Of a stretch of 64,000 bases of DNA, positions 8,174-15,528 are shown piece after piece. The position numbers and the translations under genes were made by a program. The notes below the pieces were generated by a model, which saw nothing but the letters and a program-made list of their open reading frames with translations, searched no databases and had not been told where the DNA came from. The stretch's first letter is position 1; each line of letters starts with the position of its first letter. The DNA comes from Ferrovibrio sp036381655 (GTDB lineage Bacteria; Pseudomonadota; Alphaproteobacteria; Ferrovibrionales; Ferrovibrionaceae), in the NCBI RefSeq assembly GCF_036381655.1, contig NZ_DASVCJ010000059.1, positions 45,612-109,611 of the forward strand, read 5' to 3'.

Positions 8174-9477
8174 GGCGCGGCCTCGTCATCGCGGCGCCCG
8201 CCTCGGGCAGCGGCAAGACGATCGTCACCCTGGCGCTGATCCGTCTGCTCGCCCGCGAGGGCCGCACCGTCGCCTCGTTCAAGACCGGGCCGGACTATAT
8301 CGACGGCGCCTTCCACCATGCCGCCAGCGCCGGCCGGCCCTGCTGCAATCTCGACATCTTCGCCATGCGGCGCGAGACGCTGGCCGCCGCGCTGGCCTAT
8401 GGCTGCGACGATGCCGAGCTGATGATCGTCGAGGGCGCCATGGGCCTGTTCGACGGCGCGGCGAATGGCGAGGGCTCGACCGCCGACCTCGCCGCGCTGC
8501 TCAGGCTGCCGGTCGTGCTGGTGATCGACGCGGCGCGGCAGAGCCAGTCGGTGGCGGCGCTCACGCATGGCTTCAGGAGTTTCCGTCAGGACGTGACGAT
8601 CGCCGGGCTGATCCTCAACCGCGTCGCCTCGACGCGGCACGAAACGCTGCTGCGCAATGCGCTGGCGCCGCTGCAGCTGCCGGTGCTGGCCGCGCTGCCG
8701 CCGGAAGGCGATCTGGCACTGCCGAGCCGCCATCTCGGTCTGGTGCAGGCGCAGGAGCGCACCGGGCTCGATTTCTTCCTCGACGGCGCCGCCGACTGGC
8801 TGCATCGCCATCTCGACCGCACCGCGCTCGAACAGGTGCTGCAGCCGCCGCAGCCGCCACCGGCGCAAAGCTTCGCGCCGCTGCCGCCGCTCGGCCAGCA
8901 TATCGCCATCGCCCGCGACGACGCCTTCGCCTTCGCCTATGCGCATCTGCTGCAGGGCTGGCGCGAGCAGGGCGCCGCCTTGTCCTTCTTCTCGCCGCTC
9001 GCCGACGAGGCGCCGGCCGCCGCGGCCGATGCGGTTTTCCTGCCCGGCGGCTATCCCGAGCTGCAGGCCGGCCGGCTGGCCGGCAATGCCCGGCTGCTGC
9101 AAGGCCTGCGCGATGCGGCGGCGCGCGGGGCGGCGATCTATGGCGAATGCGGCGGCTACATGCTGCTGGGCCAGGGCCTGACCGATGCCGACGGCGTGCC
9201 GCACCGGATGGCCGGCCTGCTGCCGGTCGCCACCAGCTTCGCGCAGCGCCGGCGCCATCTCGGCTATCGCTGCATCGTTGCGCTGGCCGATACGCCGCTC
9301 GGCCCGGCCGGCAGCCGCTTCCGCGGCCACGAATTCCATTATTCGACGCAGAGCGAAACCGGCGCCGCCGCGCCGCTGTTTCGCGCCAGCGATGCCGAGG
9401 GCAACGATCTCGGCCCGCTCGGCGCGCAGGCCGGCCGCGTGTTCGGCAGCTATCTGCATCTGATCGACCGGGAGTGA
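8155..9477 (+). CDS. cobB: Cobyrinate a,c-diamide synthase CobB/CbiA
   Basis: A 440-residue ATP- and glutamine-dependent amidotransferase that amidates the a and c acetate side chains. The N-terminal P-loop-like APASGSGKT lies at residues 14-22, and GAMGLFDGA is typical of the dethiobiotin-synthetase-like domain. The C-terminal class I-type glutaminase domain contains YGECGGYMLLG (Cys near residue 332) and a histidine near 435 in SYLHLID. It overlaps the cobA end, so the two are coupled. Substrate (cobyrinate versus hydrogenobyrinate) is not readable here. Confidence 0.94.
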   Translation: MSGNGVRRGLVIAAPASGSGKTIVTLALIRLLAREGRTVASFKTGPDYIDGAFHHAASAGRPCCNLDIFAMRRETLAAALAYGCDDAELMIVEGAMGLFDGAANGEGSTADLAALLRLPVVLVIDAARQSQSVAALTHGFRSFRQDVTIAGLILNRVASTRHETLLRNALAPLQLPVLAALPPEGDLALPSRHLGLVQAQERTGLDFFLDGAADWLHRHLDRTALEQVLQPPQPPPAQSFAPLPPLGQHIAIARDDAFAFAYAHLLQGWREQGAALSFFSPLADEAPAAAADAVFLPGGYPELQAGRLAGNARLLQGLRDAAARGAAIYGECGGYMLLGQGLTDADGVPHRMAGLLPVATSFAQRRRHLGYRCIVALADTPLGPAGSRFRGHEFHYSTQSETGAAAPLFRASDAEGNDLGPLGAQAGRVFGSYLHLIDRE

Positions 9478-9491
9478 GCGCCCGCCATCCC

Positions 9492-9592
9492 TCGTCATGG
9501 CCGGGCTTGCGCCGCCGCTGGCAAGATTGCTTGCAAGAGCGCCATCTGCCCCGGCGCCGGCTGGACCCCCGGAATGAATCCGGGGGTGACGA
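9492..9592. repeat. Dispersed intergenic repeat, copy 1, with a half copy at 9654-9680
   Basis: The 283-bp gap after cobB holds no gene. Its main content is an element with inverted ends: it opens TCGTCATGGCCGGGCTTG and closes with CGGGGGTGACGA, so the termini TCGTCA and TGACGA are complementary. A second opening segment, TCGTCATGGCCGGGACGG, occurs at 9654. The same architecture recurs near 14.4, 21.0, 25.8, 28.9 and 32.6 kb. A mobile or RNA-structural role is inference; no ORF is carried. Confidence 0.6.
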
Positions 9593-9732
9593 TTTTTTGT
9601 AAGGCGCGCCCTGCGAATACGGATCGCCGCCACGGGAAGCGGCTCGCACTCCGTCGTCATGGCCGGGACGGGCCCGGTCCTGCCGTTTTTTTGCGACGGC
9701 CCGCCTGCTAGCATCGGCGCCGATTCGCCCTG

Positions 9733-9747
9733 GTTAACCAATCCTTA
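9733..9747. promoter_or_regulatory. Possible CtrA-type site upstream of the SH3 protein gene
   Basis: TTAACCAATCCTTAC matches the alphaproteobacterial CtrA full-site pattern TTAA-N7-TTAA with one mismatch and lies 14 bp before the downstream ATG. It is nested in a perfect 10-bp palindrome, TGGTTAACCA. Whether the organism has CtrA is not shown in this window, so this is a pattern match only. Confidence 0.35.
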
Positions 9748-9760
9748 CCCAGTTTGCTTT

Positions 9761-10402
9761 ATGCCAGCCGCCATGCCGATGCGTTTGGTCCTGTCGCTCT
9801 GTTTCGCCCTCGCCGCAGTCATGGCCGTGCCGCCCGCTCTGCGCGCCGCCGCGGCGGAAGCAGCCCCCCAGGCCGCGTCCGATATCCGTCCGCAGGCCGC
9901 CGCCGGCCGGGATGCGCCAGAGAAAGCGGCGCAGGAGAAGGCGGCGCCGGAGAAAAAGGACGACGAGCCCCGGCTCGGCAGCGATTCCGGCCTGCCGCTG
10001 CCGCGCTTCGTCAGCCTGGCCGCCGACAAGGTCAATGCCCGCACCGGCCCCGGCGCGCGCTATCCGATCGCCTGGCAGTACCAGCGCCGCTGGCTGCCGG
10101 TCGAGGTGGTGGCGGAATACGAATACTGGCGCAAGATCCGCGACCATGACGGCACCGAGGCCTGGGTGCACAAGAATCTCACCTCGGGCAAGCGCTACGC
10201 GCTGGTCGACGGCACGGTGCGCGCGCTCTACGGCAAGCCCGACGCAAATGCGGAGATTCTGCTGACCGCCGAGCCCGGCGTGGAGGCGCGCCTGCGGCGG
10301 TGCCCCAATCTCGCCTGGTGCGAGGTCGAGATCGCCGGCACCCGTGGCTGGATGCCGCGCGGCTATCTGTGGGGCGTCTATCCGAACGAGATTTTCGACT
10401 AG
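9761..10402 (+). CDS. Secreted SH3-domain protein
   Basis: About 213 residues. A signal peptide is clear (MRLVLSLCFALAAVMAVPPA followed by an AxA-rich cleavage region), then an Ala/Lys/Glu-rich linker. Two bacterial SH3-like segments follow: one around VSLAADKVNARTGPGARYP and a second around VDGTVRALYGKPDANAEIL, ending with WMPRGYLWGVYPNEIFD. Such proteins usually bind or act on peptidoglycan in the periplasm; no catalytic domain is visible. The start could be 9761, 9773 or 9779, none with a strong Shine-Dalgarno. It is convergent with the nsrR-like gene and probably monocistronic. Confidence 0.8.
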   Translation: MPAAMPMRLVLSLCFALAAVMAVPPALRAAAAEAAPQAASDIRPQAAAGRDAPEKAAQEKAAPEKKDDEPRLGSDSGLPLPRFVSLAADKVNARTGPGARYPIAWQYQRRWLPVEVVAEYEYWRKIRDHDGTEAWVHKNLTSGKRYALVDGTVRALYGKPDANAEILLTAEPGVEARLRRCPNLAWCEVEIAGTRGWMPRGYLWGVYPNEIFD

Positions 10403-10439
10403 GGCGGACGCGAAGAAAAGCGCCGCGGCAAGATGGCGT

Positions 10440-10883
10440 TCAGGCCGCGCCGAGCAGCCGGTTGAGGCCGCGCATCATCGACGGATTGCCGAGCATGTCG
10501 GCCAGAGTGTAGCGGTCGAGCACGGCGAGAAAGGCCTCCACGGCTTCGCCGAAAGGCTGCTTGAGCCGGCAATTGGGCGCGATCAGGCAGGTATTGGTGG
10601 CGCGGTCGAAGCATTCCACCAGGGTGAAATTGTCCTCCGTCGCGCGCACCACCGCGCCGACGCGGATCGCCTCGGGCTTCTGCCCCAGCATCAGGCCGCC
10701 GTTGCGGCCGCGCTGGCTGTCGACGAAACCCTGCTGCGTCAGCGTCAGCGCCACCTTCATCAGGTGATTGCGCGAAATGCCGTAGCTTTCGGCGATCTCC
10801 TCGATCGTGCAGCGGCGGTCGGCATGCAGGCCGAGATACATCAGCAGCCGCAGGGCGTAATCGGTATGAAGCGTTAAGCGCAT
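10440..10883 (-). CDS. nsrR: Rrf2-family Fe-S regulator, NsrR-like nitric oxide sensor
   Basis: A 147-residue Rrf2 protein. The ATG at 10883 gives the family N-terminus MRLTLHTDYALRLLMYL. The winged-helix region contains YGISRNHLMKVALTL and RGRNGGLMLG. Three cysteines at positions 91, 99 and 105 (the last in PNCRLKQPF) match the three-cysteine cluster ligands of NsrR at 91/96/102, though the first spacing is two residues longer. NsrR-type repressors lose DNA binding when NO attacks the cluster. It diverges from fdxA-nnrS-trHb, a fitting target set. IscR is less likely given the context. Confidence 0.85.
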   Translation of the reverse strand: MRLTLHTDYALRLLMYLGLHADRRCTIEEIAESYGISRNHLMKVALTLTQQGFVDSQRGRNGGLMLGQKPEAIRVGAVVRATEDNFTLVECFDRATNTCLIAPNCRLKQPFGEAVEAFLAVLDRYTLADMLGNPSMMRGLNRLLGAA

Positions 10884-10920
10884 GGGATCGGGTCCGGGGG
10901 CGGGCTGGTGCGACAATTCG

Positions 10921-10977
10921 TGCATCTAATTTACTTGATATCGGCTCGCCACTCAATATGATGCATATAGTTTACCT
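10921..10977. promoter_or_regulatory. Paired direct repeats in the nsrR-fdxA intergenic region, candidate NsrR operators
   Basis: TGCATCTAATTTACTT at 10921-10936 and TGCATATAGTTTACCT at 10962-10977 match at 13 of 16 positions and are 41 bp apart, close to four helical turns. Each contains a GATGCA/TGCATC-like half-site followed by an AT-rich core, resembling reported NsrR half-sites. The region is strikingly AT-rich against its surroundings. One copy lies near each divergent gene, which would suit joint autoregulation and control of the fdxA operon. Confidence 0.5.
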
Positions 10978-11018
10978 CTTTAGCGCCGCCTGTCGTCTCA
11001 ACCCTGCGAAGTACAGCC

Positions 11019-11360
11019 ATGACCTATGTCGTCACCGAGGCCTGCATCAAGTGCAAGTACATGGATTGCGTCGAAGTCTGCCCGGTCGACTGCTTCTATG
11101 TCGGCGAGAACATGCTGGTGATCAATCCGGACGAGTGCATCGATTGCGGCGTCTGCGAACCGGAATGCCCCGCCGAAGCCATCGTGCCGGACACCGATCC
11201 GGCCGCCGGGCCCTGGATGGGCCTGAACCGCGAATATTCCGCCAAATGGCCGAACATCACCCGCAAGGGCACGCCCCCGGCCGATGCCGATGCGTGGAAC
11301 GGCGTGCCGGACAAGTTCGCCCAGCATTTTTCACCTGAACCCGGAGAGGAAAAACCATGA
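11019..11360 (+). CDS. fdxA: 7Fe-8S (3Fe-4S/4Fe-4S) ferredoxin FdxA
   Basis: A 113-residue ferredoxin. Nine cysteines lie at 9, 12, 17, 21, 25, 40, 43, 46 and 50 in the arrangement of seven-iron ferredoxins, followed by the usual long C-terminal tail with WMGLNREYSAKWPNITRKG. It probably supplies low-potential electrons to a partner in this operon, though no partner is proven. Its stop overlaps the next ATG (ATGA), and the divergent NsrR-like gene suggests nitrosative-stress control. Confidence 0.93.
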   Translation: MTYVVTEACIKCKYMDCVEVCPVDCFYVGENMLVINPDECIDCGVCEPECPAEAIVPDTDPAAGPWMGLNREYSAKWPNITRKGTPPADADAWNGVPDKFAQHFSPEPGEEKP

Positions 11361-11782
11361 AACACGAAACCGACCTGCACAGCCAGAATGCCGCTCCCGT
11401 CCTGCTGGCCAACGACCGCTACGACAGCCTGCCGGTCGGCGTCTTCGGCCTCATGGCCGCCGCCTACGCGATGATGATGCTGATCTACTGGCTCACCTTC
11501 CGCAGCCACACGGAAAGCGCGATGATGGTGGCGATCAGCGCCTTCTTCGTGGCGGTGTTCTTCGGCACGCCGTGGCTGATGGCGCGCCAGGGCGAGGCCT
11601 TGACGCGCAAGCGCCATGGCGGCCAGGCCGCGCCGCGCCTGTCCGATTTCCTCTCCGGCGAGATCGCGACCTGGACCGGCCCGATGAGCGGCTGGAGCGC
11701 CGTCATCCAGGTGCTGCTGATTCCGGTCGGGCTGGCCTTCGGCGTGCTCGGCATCTGCCTCGCCATTGTGGCGGCGCGCTGA
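11357..11782 (+). CDS. Small membrane protein between fdxA and nnrS
   Basis: A 141-residue protein with three probable transmembrane segments, at about residues 27-48, 55-76 and 112-139, separated by a basic loop (RQGEALTRKRHGG). No catalytic motif is recognised and no function is assigned. Translation is coupled to fdxA by ATGA, and nnrS starts 13 bp after its stop. The tight placement between an electron carrier and NnrS suggests a role in the same nitric-oxide response, possibly as a membrane partner. Confidence 0.8.
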   Translation: MKHETDLHSQNAAPVLLANDRYDSLPVGVFGLMAAAYAMMMLIYWLTFRSHTESAMMVAISAFFVAVFFGTPWLMARQGEALTRKRHGGQAAPRLSDFLSGEIATWTGPMSGWSAVIQVLLIPVGLAFGVLGICLAIVAAR

Positions 11783-11795
11783 GCGGAGCATCATC

Positions 11796-13007
11796 ATGGG
11801 CATGGCGGCACCGCTGACACAGACCCCGGATCCCTCAGCCGCGCGGCGCTGGGCGCCCTTCGCGCTGGGCTTCCGGCCCTTCTATCTCGGCGGAGCCGCC
11901 TGGGCGCTGCTGACGCTGCCGCTCTGGCTGGCGTTTCTTGCCGGCCATCTCGACCTGCCGATGGCCGATCCGCTCGCCTGGCATGCGCATGAGATGCTGT
12001 TCGGCTTCGCCGCCGCCATCATCGCCGGCTTCCTGTTCACCGCCGTACGCAACTGGACCGGCAACGAGACGCCGCGCGGCGCCTGCCTGGCGGCGCTGGC
12101 GGCGCTGTGGCTGGCCGGCCGCGTGCTGCTGCTGGCGGCGCCCGGCTGGCCGGCGGCGGTCGTCGATCTGGCCTTCCTGCCGGCCATCGCCATCGCCATC
12201 GCGCGGCCGATCCTGGCGATGACGCCGCCCAAGGGCAAAGGCCGGCCCTGGATGCCGGTCGTCATCCTGAGCCTGCTCACCTTCGCCAACCTGCTGCTGC
12301 ATCTCGGCATGCAGGGCGTGCTGGAAAACGGCCGCGCGCTCGGCCAGTCCGTCGCCCTGGGCGCCGTCGCCATGCTGATCGCGATCATCGCCGGGCGCAT
12401 CGTGCCGAGCTTCACCATGACCGCCGCGCAGGTGATAGTGCCCGTCGCCAAGGGCCGCGACCGCGCCGCGCTCTGGGCGCTCGGCATCGCCATCGCCCTC
12501 GACGTCGCCGCGCAGCTGATCGCCGTTCCCGCCCTGCTGCTGGCCGCCGCCAACGGCGTTGCCGCCCTGTTGCATTTCGCCCGCCTGCAGCAATGGCGCA
12601 GCCACAGGGCGCTGCGCATCCCGCTGCTGGCGATCCTGCATATCGCCTATTTCTGGCTGCCGCTGGCCTTCGCCTTGCGCGCCCTGGCGGCGCTCGACCT
12701 GGTGCCGCCGGCCATGGCCGTGCATGCGCTCGGCATCGGCGCCATGGCCGGCATGATGCTGGCGATGATGACGCGCAGCGCGCTCGGCCATACCGGCCGC
12801 AAGCTGAAGGCCGGGCCGATCGAAATCGCGGTCTACGCGGCGATCATGCTGGCGGCGCTGCTGCGGCTCTGCGCCGCGCTGCATGCCGAATGGCAGATGC
12901 CGCTGCTGAGCGCGGCGGGGCTGGCCTGGGAGGCGGCGTTCGGGCTGTTCCTGCTGCGCTATGCGCCGATCCTGCTGCGGCCGCGCATCGACGGGCGGCC
13001 GGGCTGA
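11796..13007 (+). CDS. nnrS: NnrS family heme-copper membrane protein
   Basis: A 403-residue polytopic membrane protein with about twelve hydrophobic segments. The N-terminal FALGFRPFYLGGAAWALL and the MADPLAWHAHEMLFGFAAAIIAGFL region with HxHE are family signatures; IIAGRIVPSFTMTAAQ and MTRSALGHTGRKL follow. NnrS proteins protect against nitrosative stress by limiting damage from NO-derived iron complexes. The ATG at 11796, preceded by GAGCGGAG, is preferred over an upstream TTG in the overlapping region. It is the third gene of the fdxA operon. Confidence 0.93.
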   Translation: MGMAAPLTQTPDPSAARRWAPFALGFRPFYLGGAAWALLTLPLWLAFLAGHLDLPMADPLAWHAHEMLFGFAAAIIAGFLFTAVRNWTGNETPRGACLAALAALWLAGRVLLLAAPGWPAAVVDLAFLPAIAIAIARPILAMTPPKGKGRPWMPVVILSLLTFANLLLHLGMQGVLENGRALGQSVALGAVAMLIAIIAGRIVPSFTMTAAQVIVPVAKGRDRAALWALGIAIALDVAAQLIAVPALLLAAANGVAALLHFARLQQWRSHRALRIPLLAILHIAYFWLPLAFALRALAALDLVPPAMAVHALGIGAMAGMMLAMMTRSALGHTGRKLKAGPIEIAVYAAIMLAALLRLCAALHAEWQMPLLSAAGLAWEAAFGLFLLRYAPILLRPRIDGRPG

Positions 13008-13094
13008 ACCGTCCTGGAAAGCCGGCAGCCAAGTGTTGACGTAACCGGAAAGACACCCCATCTGGAACGGGCGATCGCGTATATCGAGCAGACC

Positions 13095-13592
13095 ATGGCC
13101 CAGCACGACGAGACCGACAGCACCTACGAAGAGCGCCAGGCGCGCCGCGCCGCGATTTCGCCCGGCGGCAATGCCGGCGTGGACGAGGCGATGATCAAAG
13201 ACGTGGTGCACAGCTTCTATGGCCGCATCCGCGCCGACGAGGTGCTGGGCCCGATCTTCGACGGCGTGATCGGCGACAACTGGGATCACCACCTGGCCAA
13301 GATGTGCGATTTCTGGTCGTCGGTTCTGCTGATGACCGGCCGCTATGCCGGCCGGCCGATGCCGGCGCATGTGAAGATCGATGTCGGCGGCGGCGAGGGT
13401 CTGGCGGATGCGCATTTCGCCCGCTGGCTCGGCCTGTTCCGGCAGACCGTGGCCGAGCGCTGCCCGCCCGCGGCGGCGGCCCTGTTCGAGGACCGCGCCC
13501 AGCGCATCGCCGCCTCGCTGCTGATGGGCGTGAAATTCAGCCGCGGCGAAACGCCCGACTGGCTCGGACCGGTGAAGAGCGCCCCGGCTTAG
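13095..13592 (+). CDS. Group III truncated hemoglobin
   Basis: A 165-residue globin. After a charged N-terminal extension of about 27 residues the trHb3 pattern is clear: VVHSFYGRIRADEVLGPIF, DHHLAKMCDFWSSVLLMTG and AHFARWLGLFRQT. Histidines in the last two segments are candidates for heme coordination. Group III truncated hemoglobins occur in bacteria handling NO or microaerobic conditions. It starts 87 bp after nnrS, so it may share that operon or use its own promoter (a TTGACG hexamer lies at 13035). It is convergent with the next gene. Confidence 0.92.
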   Translation: MAQHDETDSTYEERQARRAAISPGGNAGVDEAMIKDVVHSFYGRIRADEVLGPIFDGVIGDNWDHHLAKMCDFWSSVLLMTGRYAGRPMPAHVKIDVGGGEGLADAHFARWLGLFRQTVAERCPPAAAALFEDRAQRIAASLLMGVKFSRGETPDWLGPVKSAPA

Positions 13593-13602
13593 TAATACCG
13601 GC

Positions 13603-14211
13603 TCAGTACAGCCGCGAGCGATAGCTTTCCTGCAGATTGGCGTCGGCGGCTGCGGCATCGACGCCGGCGATCTGGTCGGCCAGCACCTTGCCCAGCGACG
13701 GAAAGGCCGTGCGCGGCACCTGCCGCTCGGCATTCCACAGCTGCGAGCGGATCAGCGCCTTGCCGCAATGAAAGAAGACCTCGCGCACCGCGATTTCGAG
13801 CGCCGAGGCCGGCGCCTTGCCCTGCACCGCCATCGGCGCGAGCCGCGCGGCATCGGCGACGATCCTGGCCTGGCCGTTGACCCGCAGGGTCTCGTTGATG
13901 CCGGGCACCATGAAGAGCAGGCCGACGGCGGGATTGTGGGTGATGTTGCGTAGGGAATCGATCAGGTTGTTGCCGCGCCGATCGGGCAGCAGCAGGGTTG
14001 CGTCGTCCTCGACATGCACGAAGCCAGGCGCGTCGCCGCGCGGCGAGGCATCGGCGCCCTCCGGGCCGCAGCTTGCCAGCACGACGAAGGGCGAGAGCGC
14101 GATGAAGGCGCGGGCATGCTTGTCGAGCCGAGCGAGCTTCTTCTTCCGCACCAGGTCGTAGGGCGCGGCGTAGCAGCCGCGCAGGTCGGTTTCGTTGGAC
14201 AGAACGGTCAT
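13603..14211 (-). CDS. Pyridoxamine 5'-phosphate oxidase-family FMN-binding protein
   Basis: A 202-residue split-barrel flavoprotein of the MSMEG_1061-like group. Visible are SPFVVLASCGPEGADASPRGD, a run LLPDRRGNNLIDSLRNI typical of the FMN phosphate-binding region, and GLLFMVPGINETLRVNG. The C-terminal GKALIRSQLWN segment is common in this subgroup. These enzymes reduce or bind small molecules with FMN or F420; the substrate is unknown. It ends 10 bp from the hemoglobin gene on the other strand, and no partner gene is evident. Confidence 0.85.
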   Translation of the reverse strand: MTVLSNETDLRGCYAAPYDLVRKKKLARLDKHARAFIALSPFVVLASCGPEGADASPRGDAPGFVHVEDDATLLLPDRRGNNLIDSLRNITHNPAVGLLFMVPGINETLRVNGQARIVADAARLAPMAVQGKAPASALEIAVREVFFHCGKALIRSQLWNAERQVPRTAFPSLGKVLADQIAGVDAAAADANLQESYRSRLY

Positions 14212-14397
14212 GTCGGGACTCCTTACTGCACTACCGTGCCGGGTCCAGAATGGCGCGTTCCGTTTTCAAAGAAAAGCCGCGCGGCCCGCCGCAACATCCG
14301 AATCTGCGGCATCCGCCATGCCGCAATCCGGTGCGGCATAGCGCGCGCCGGCACGCGCGCGCAGGACGGATTTTGCGAGGAGCCTCGTTCCCGAAGA

Positions 14398-14490
14398 TCG
14401 TCACCCTCGGCGCCAGCCGAGGGTGCATGCGGCAGTTTTTGCCGCGCGGAGGGCTGGGATGGATGCTCGGGCTGCGCCCAAGCATGACGA
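14398..14490. repeat. Dispersed intergenic repeat, copy 2 (inverted relative to copy 3)
   Basis: The 338-bp gap between 14212 and 14549 shows no gene. It contains one copy of the dispersed element, opening TCGTCACCCTCGGCGCCAG and closing AAGCATGACGA. Read on the minus strand it aligns well with copy 3 at 21.0 kb, sharing GAGCATCCATCCC, the CCCTCCGC block, CCGCATG and the ACCCTCG block. Upstream, 14340-14380 is a GCGCGC-rich stretch able to fold. Function unknown. Confidence 0.6.
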
Positions 14491-14549
14491 CCTTTGAAAG
14501 CCTTCCCGACAGCCGCGCCCGGCAGCCTCTCGGGGAGGATGGGACGAAA

Positions 14550-14765
14550 TCAGCGCTCGTCCTCGTATTTGGGCGTGATGATGTCGATCAGTTCGGCGAC
14601 CATGCCATGCGGCGGCGGGCGGCCGCTGCCGGCGAAGGCGTCGTCCGCCTGCAGCCAGGCGAAAGCCTCGGCCAATTCCGCTACCGTGGCGCCCGCCGAG
14701 ACGATTTCGCTGACCACGGTATCGTCGGCCGGCCCGAGTATCGAAATCACCTCCATCCGGGTCAT
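14550..14765 (-). CDS. Small conserved protein of unknown function
   Basis: A 71-residue acidic protein beginning MTRMEVISILGPADDTVVSE, with a middle AELAEAFAWLQADDAF and ending with a charged tail (ITPKYEDER). I recall similar short proteins in other alphaproteobacteria, but no domain name or function can be given. No signal peptide or membrane segment is seen. It stands alone between the repeat-bearing gap and the DUF3501 gene on the same strand. Confidence 0.6.
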   Translation of the reverse strand: MTRMEVISILGPADDTVVSEIVSAGATVAELAEAFAWLQADDAFAGSGRPPPHGMVAELIDIITPKYEDER

Positions 14766-14907
14766 CGCAATCCCATCCCCTCAAGCAAAGCGTTTCATCT
14801 AAAACGATAATGCCCGGGTCCGGGTTCCTGCGATCCGCCGAACAAAATCCAAAAAGCCCGCCAGGGTAGCGCGGCGGGCAGGCCTGCTCGACCGCCGCAG
14901 GCCGGAA

Positions 14908-15498
14908 TTACGCGAAATCCTCGCTCAGACTCTCGCGCACCGCCTCCGGCATCACGGCGATATGGCCGTAATTGGCATGCTCGATGGCGAGCAGCACGCG
15001 CGTGCCAGGCGCCTTGAAGGCGGCGATCTGCTCCGGCGTGAAGGGGAAGCGCAGGAAATGCACGCTGGAGGTCTTGCCGTCCTCGCGCGTGCGCTCGGCA
15101 TCCTCTTCCGGCACGGCGGCGATCCGGTGGCCGCCGAAATCCAGCGCGATGGCGCGGTCGATGCCGCCGAGCTGGGCCAGAACGGCGGGGCGGCGGATCG
15201 CGTCGTCCACCTCGATCATGAAGGTGGCGACCAGTTCGCGGCCCTTGGGCACCAGCGGCGCATAGGCGCGCAGCTCGTCGGCGATCTGCTCCTCGCCGCC
15301 CTTCTCGATGAACAGCATCTCGTGGATCTGCCACCACATGGTGGCATAATTCTCGAAATAGAAGGTGCAGAAGGGACCGACGCCGACGCGGCGGTTCTTC
15401 TTCACGGCGACGACCTCGGCCCGCTTGTCCTTGCGGATCTTGATGAACTCGTCCATCGACAGAATGTCGGCGCGGGTGATCTCGGTCTTCGCGGTCAT
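14908..15498 (-). CDS. DUF3501 family protein
   Basis: A 196-residue protein. The ATG at 15498 follows a perfect AAGGAGG about 7 bp upstream, giving the start MTAKTEITRADILSMDEF. Family features seen are RRVGVGPFCTFYFENYATMW, a WQIHEMLFIEKGGEEQI segment and ending near LAIEHANYGHIAVMP. The biochemical role is not known. It is the third gene of a rubrerythrin/Fe-S protein/DUF3501 unit that I recognise as conserved across proteobacteria, suggesting a shared role in peroxide or iron-sulfur redox chemistry. Confidence 0.88.
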   Translation of the reverse strand: MTAKTEITRADILSMDEFIKIRKDKRAEVVAVKKNRRVGVGPFCTFYFENYATMWWQIHEMLFIEKGGEEQIADELRAYAPLVPKGRELVATFMIEVDDAIRRPAVLAQLGGIDRAIALDFGGHRIAAVPEEDAERTREDGKTSSVHFLRFPFTPEQIAAFKAPGTRVLLAIEHANYGHIAVMPEAVRESLSEDFA

Positions 15499-15528
15499 CA
15501 GCAGACCTCCTTCACAACAAACCACACG

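Noticed and set aside
11019..13592. Denitrification gene cluster
   Set aside because: No nir, nor or nos structural genes are present; the set fits NO detoxification only.
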